In this document: positions 61,337 to 64,000 of the stretch, piece by piece
Numbering within the stretch: the stretch's first letter is position 1
How the letters are laid out: each line of letters opens with the position of its first letter
Assembly (NCBI RefSeq): GCF_040218225.1
Contig: NZ_JAVJQO010000004.1
Coordinates: 248,001 to 312,000, forward strand
Source: Gracilimonas sp.
GTDB taxonomy: Bacteria; Bacteroidota; Rhodothermia; Balneolales; Balneolaceae
Reading direction: 5' to 3'
DNA length: 64,000 nt
Notes under the pieces: model-generated
Told to the model about the DNA's origin: nothing
Databases searched by the model: none
The model's input: only the letters and a program-made list of their open reading frames with translations
Translations under genes and position numbers: made by a program

Positions 61337-62992
61337 ATGAAATCAATTCACCTGCTTATTACTTCCCTTATACTGCTAGCCGCGTGCAGTTCTTCTCCCG
61401 CCGACCAGGCAGCACAAACCATCAACAAAGATTCATTACTAAGACACATCGAAACGCTGTCTTCGGATGAGTTTATGGGGCGTGCTACCGGAACCGAAGG
61501 TGAGCAAATGACGGTTGAGTACCTGGTTTCAGAATTTGAGGAAATGGATGCTCAACCCGCAGCTGATGACAACAGCTACATTCAGGAATTCCCTCTTCTG
61601 GGACAAACCACCTCAAATGCAGAAATGTCGGTTCGTACAGATGGGCGTTCTCCATTTGCCCTTCAATATTATGATGAGTTCATGGCATGGCCTGCTAATC
61701 AGTCTGAGGAAGTAGACATCCGCAATGCAGAACTGGTGTATGTGGGGTATGGGATTCAGGCTCCGGAAGAAGACTGGGACGACTTCAAAGGCGTTGATGT
61801 TGAAGGAAAAATCCTGGTAATCAAAAATAACGATCCGGAATTTTCTCCTGATGTTTTTGCCGGTAAAACCCGCTTGTATTATGGCCGGTATTCTTACAAA
61901 TATGAGAAGGCTAAAGAGAAGGGAGCGCTTGGTGCCATCATCATTCACACAGATGAAACTGCGGGCTATGGCTGGAATGTAGTCGCCAATGGATGGAGCC
62001 GCGAACGGTTTTATCTAAAAGGAGCGGGAGACGCTACAGCTTCACCAACAAAATTCAATGGATGGCTTACCCAGCAGGCAAGCCGTCTTTTGTTTGAAGA
62101 AGCCGGACTGAATTTAAACGAACAGCTTGAAGCCGCTGACAGTCGTGACTTTGAGCCGGTTGAGCTTTCTGGCGTCAGCATGAATATGAGCATGGATGCT
62201 GATTACAGGGAAATTGAATCCCAAAACGTAATTGCGAAAATCGAAGGAAGTGACCCGGAGCTGAAAGACGAATATTTAGTACTTACGGCCCACCTCGATC
62301 ACCTCGGAATAACGACTCCAGTTGACGGAGATTCCATCAACAATGGTGCTTCTGATAACGCGGCTGGTGTAAGCGCCCTTCTGGAAATGATGGAAGCCTA
62401 CAAATCTATTCAACCTGTAATTAAGAGAAGTGTATTGGCGGTAGTTGTAAGTGCTGAAGAAGTGGGCTTGCTCGGCTCCCAATACTGGGCCGAAAACCCA
62501 ACCGTTGATCCCGGAAAAGTGACTGCAAACATCAACCTTGATGGCATGAATGTGTATGGAAAAACGCGGGATGTCGTAGTAGTTGGTTATGGAAGAACTT
62601 CGCTTAGTGATTTATTGGAAGAAGAAGCTGAAAAACAAGGGCGAACTGTAAAACCCGACCCATACCCTGAGCGCGGCTATTTCTACCGTTCTGATCATTT
62701 CAATATGGCCAAAGTTGGAATCCCCGCTATTTTTCCAAATCCTGGAACAGAGTACACCGACAAGGGAGAAAACTTTCTTGCTCTACGCGACAGTGTGGCT
62801 GATGCTAATTATCACACCGTTAATGATGAAGTCAACGAATATTGGGATCTAAGCGGTGCCGAAATTGATACCCGGTTGTTTTTCATGACCGGCTATAGAG
62901 CCCTCAATGCTGAGGACCTTCAAACCTGGGATTCCGGAGATGAGTTCGAAGCAACCAGGCTTCGTATGCTGGAAAGGCTTGAAGATCAATAG
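61337..62992 (+). CDS. M28 metallopeptidase lipoprotein with PA domain
   Basis: 551 residues. MKSIHLLITSLILLAAC is a lipoprotein signal (cysteine 17). The M28 core is split by a PA domain at about 125-290 (NAELVYVGYGIQAPEEDWDD, KGALGAIIIHTDETAGYG). The zinc ligands are H319 in TAHLDHLGI, D340 in NGASDNAAG, the glutamates in SAEEVGLLGSQYW, the aspartate in NINLDGMN and the histidine in DANYHTVNDE. Acts as an aminopeptidase outside the inner membrane. It is the PA-bearing counterpart of the PDZ-bearing enzyme at 27583. Confidence 0.92.
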   Translation: MKSIHLLITSLILLAACSSSPADQAAQTINKDSLLRHIETLSSDEFMGRATGTEGEQMTVEYLVSEFEEMDAQPAADDNSYIQEFPLLGQTTSNAEMSVRTDGRSPFALQYYDEFMAWPANQSEEVDIRNAELVYVGYGIQAPEEDWDDFKGVDVEGKILVIKNNDPEFSPDVFAGKTRLYYGRYSYKYEKAKEKGALGAIIIHTDETAGYGWNVVANGWSRERFYLKGAGDATASPTKFNGWLTQQASRLLFEEAGLNLNEQLEAADSRDFEPVELSGVSMNMSMDADYREIESQNVIAKIEGSDPELKDEYLVLTAHLDHLGITTPVDGDSINNGASDNAAGVSALLEMMEAYKSIQPVIKRSVLAVVVSAEEVGLLGSQYWAENPTVDPGKVTANINLDGMNVYGKTRDVVVVGYGRTSLSDLLEEEAEKQGRTVKPDPYPERGYFYRSDHFNMAKVGIPAIFPNPGTEYTDKGENFLALRDSVADANYHTVNDEVNEYWDLSGAEIDTRLFFMTGYRALNAEDLQTWDSGDEFEATRLRMLERLEDQ

Positions 62993-63219
62993 TAATTAAT
63001 CCGCTATTTATTTGTTACTTAATAGAGTTCTGATCACAGAATGCAGTTTTTAATTATTTCTGTGTGTTTATAAAAACCTGTTGCACATTAGCTTGCCAAC
63101 AAATCAGGACTCTTTTATTCCGTTTACTATTTTGTACTTTGAAAAAATAAAGTTTGCTGATTATATCCCTAAAACCACTTAACGGTGTCAATTAATAATC
63201 TCCGTTAATATCACAAAAA

Positions 63220-64000
63220 ATGAACAGTCTGGAATTAAATGTTAAGAGAGAGGGTGAGTATGCTTTCTGGTCTTGGAATCTTAAGACTGACGCTTTAAAA
63301 CTCGGAACAACATTTGCCAATTTTTTTGGCTGTTCCGCAGATGATTTCCCCTCTACTTTTGAAGAGGCCAAAGTCCTTTTCACTAAAAAAGACCTGCAAA
63401 AAATCACCAAAGCCTTTCAGGATCATACCAAAAGTGAAGGAAGCACCAACTTTACGGCCGAGACTTCTCATCACACCATCAATAAAGAAGATTATTTTAA
63501 ACTGGTCTGGGAAGGGGAGATTATTCAATGGAAAGACGACAAGCCTGTTTTAGTTGTAGGTCAGGCCCGCAGAGTATTAGAAGAGAATGGATATGGACTA
63601 TCGGCCAGTGAACGAGCTGACCTGTTCAAGAAGCTGATGAACCACCTTCCTGACAGTATCTTTTTTAAAGATAAAGAAAGTCGTTTTATAGCCATAAATA
63701 ATGCCTGTGCAAAAAAGTTTGGCCTCCAAAATCCGAAAGAAGCCATTGGTAAAACCGATTTTGATTTTTTTGATGACGAACATGCTCAACAGGCCCTTGA
63801 GGATGAAAAGCGGGTCATGGAAACGGAGCAACCCATCATAAATAAAATCGAAAAAGAGGGCTCTCCACATAGTAAAGAAGCTGAGCACTGGGCCTCAACC
63901 ACAAAAATCCCTCTTTATGACTATAGCGGAAAGGTTATTGGAACTTTTGGAATAACCCGGGATATATCAAACCAGCGAAAAGCTGAGGAAGTACTTAAGA
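63220..64000 (+). CDS. PAS-domain sensor protein, 3' end cut off by window
   Basis: The frame starts at the ATG at 63220 (MNSLELNVKREGEYAFWSWN) and stays open to the window edge, about 260 codons. There are two PAS-type domains: residues about 10-115 (degenerate, ending LVVGQARRV) and about 133-252 (LPDSIFFKDKESRFIAINNA, IGKTDFDFFDDEHAQQALED, VIGTFGITRDISNQRKAEE). The second, ending in GITRDIS plus a helix, is the usual linker to a histidine kinase or GGDEF domain, so a sensor kinase is likely, but the output domain is not in the window. No signal peptide, so the sensed signal is cytoplasmic. It could act with the receiver at 56318, though they are 6.5 kb apart. Confidence 0.8.
   Translation, partial: MNSLELNVKREGEYAFWSWNLKTDALKLGTTFANFFGCSADDFPSTFEEAKVLFTKKDLQKITKAFQDHTKSEGSTNFTAETSHHTINKEDYFKLVWEGEIIQWKDDKPVLVVGQARRVLEENGYGLSASERADLFKKLMNHLPDSIFFKDKESRFIAINNACAKKFGLQNPKEAIGKTDFDFFDDEHAQQALEDEKRVMETEQPIINKIEKEGSPHSKEAEHWASTTKIPLYDYSGKVIGTFGITRDISNQRKAEEVLK

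Noticed and set aside
1-64000. CRISPR array, rRNA genes, complete insertion sequences, prophage
   Set aside because: I found no regularly spaced direct repeats, no rRNA sequence, no transposase and no phage structural genes.

Overview
The window looks like chromosomal DNA from a free-living Gram-negative bacterium of the Bacteroidota/Balneolota (FCB) side of the tree, most likely a marine Balneolaceae-type organism. Signs of this are a TonB-dependent receptor with an N-terminal carboxypeptidase-regulatory-like domain, many lipoproteins and signal peptides ending in AQ, a YpdA-type bacillithiol disulfide reductase, a DksA-like protein with a decayed zinc finger, a RibB fused to a cysteine-free RibA-like domain, and at least one promoter with the Bacteroidota pattern TTTG-N21-TAnnTTTG. 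The exact genus cannot be read from the sequence alone. Gene density is high and most of the window is ordinary core metabolism.

Layout. 1-5470: 5'-truncated glutamate dehydrogenase, Na+/proline-type symporter, TRIC-like channel, a small secreted protein and Mrp/ApbC. 5480-9500: an AT-richer accessory block on the minus strand, with an M23-peptidase lipoprotein followed by three paralogous secreted proteins, a frameshifted small lipoprotein gene and a decayed ORF. 9504-15540: tightly overlapping operon gcvT-comB-ftsK-lolA-UPF0104. 15583-19613 (minus): small membrane protein, penicillin acylase, the ruin of a four-helix-bundle (S23-type) gene, and a dimethylargininase-like hydrolase. 19798-27482 (plus): ddl, an oligopeptide-type binding lipoprotein with nadK, mdh with a strong terminator, a Gfo/Idh/MocA oxidoreductase and an S15 peptidase. 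27583-34584: M28-PDZ peptidase, a TPP riboswitch driving a TonB receptor, YpdA, a DUF481 outer-membrane protein and a YheT hydrolase. 34689-38575: plsC, the ergothioneine genes egtD and egtB, a small basic protein and tRNA-Val. 39492-43247: a lipoprotein and the beta-oxidation pair fadI-fadJ. 43408-48075: BCCT transporter with universal stress protein, yajC, ribB-ribX. 48072-52249 (minus): ileS, DksA-like, lspA. 52381-56716 (plus): a probable protein-deglycation pair (LMW phosphatase and fructosamine kinase family) with a BtuF-like protein, esterase lipoprotein, DUF1801 protein and a CheY-like receiver. 56819-60008 (minus): YhdH-type reductase, aldehyde dehydrogenase and SDR as a translationally coupled operon. 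60126-64000 (plus): kelch lipoprotein, M28/PA peptidase and the start of a PAS sensor protein that runs off the end.

How the genes fit together. Several neighbouring sets have a clear shared task: thiamin uptake under TPP control; beta-oxidation (fadI-fadJ) with a perfect 17-nt palindrome just upstream; low-molecular-weight thiol chemistry (bacillithiol reductase and ergothioneine); osmolyte uptake and stress (BCCT and Usp); and repair of glycated protein. Intergenic spaces carry several families of short palindromic repeats, each visible in two or more copies here.

The best candidate for something undescribed is the 5.7-9.2 kb block: a catalytically intact, surface-type M23 lipoprotein followed by a tandem array of small secreted paralogs that look like double BamE/BLIP-type domains. 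One reading is a lipoprotein toxin with periplasmic immunity proteins, but this is an inference.
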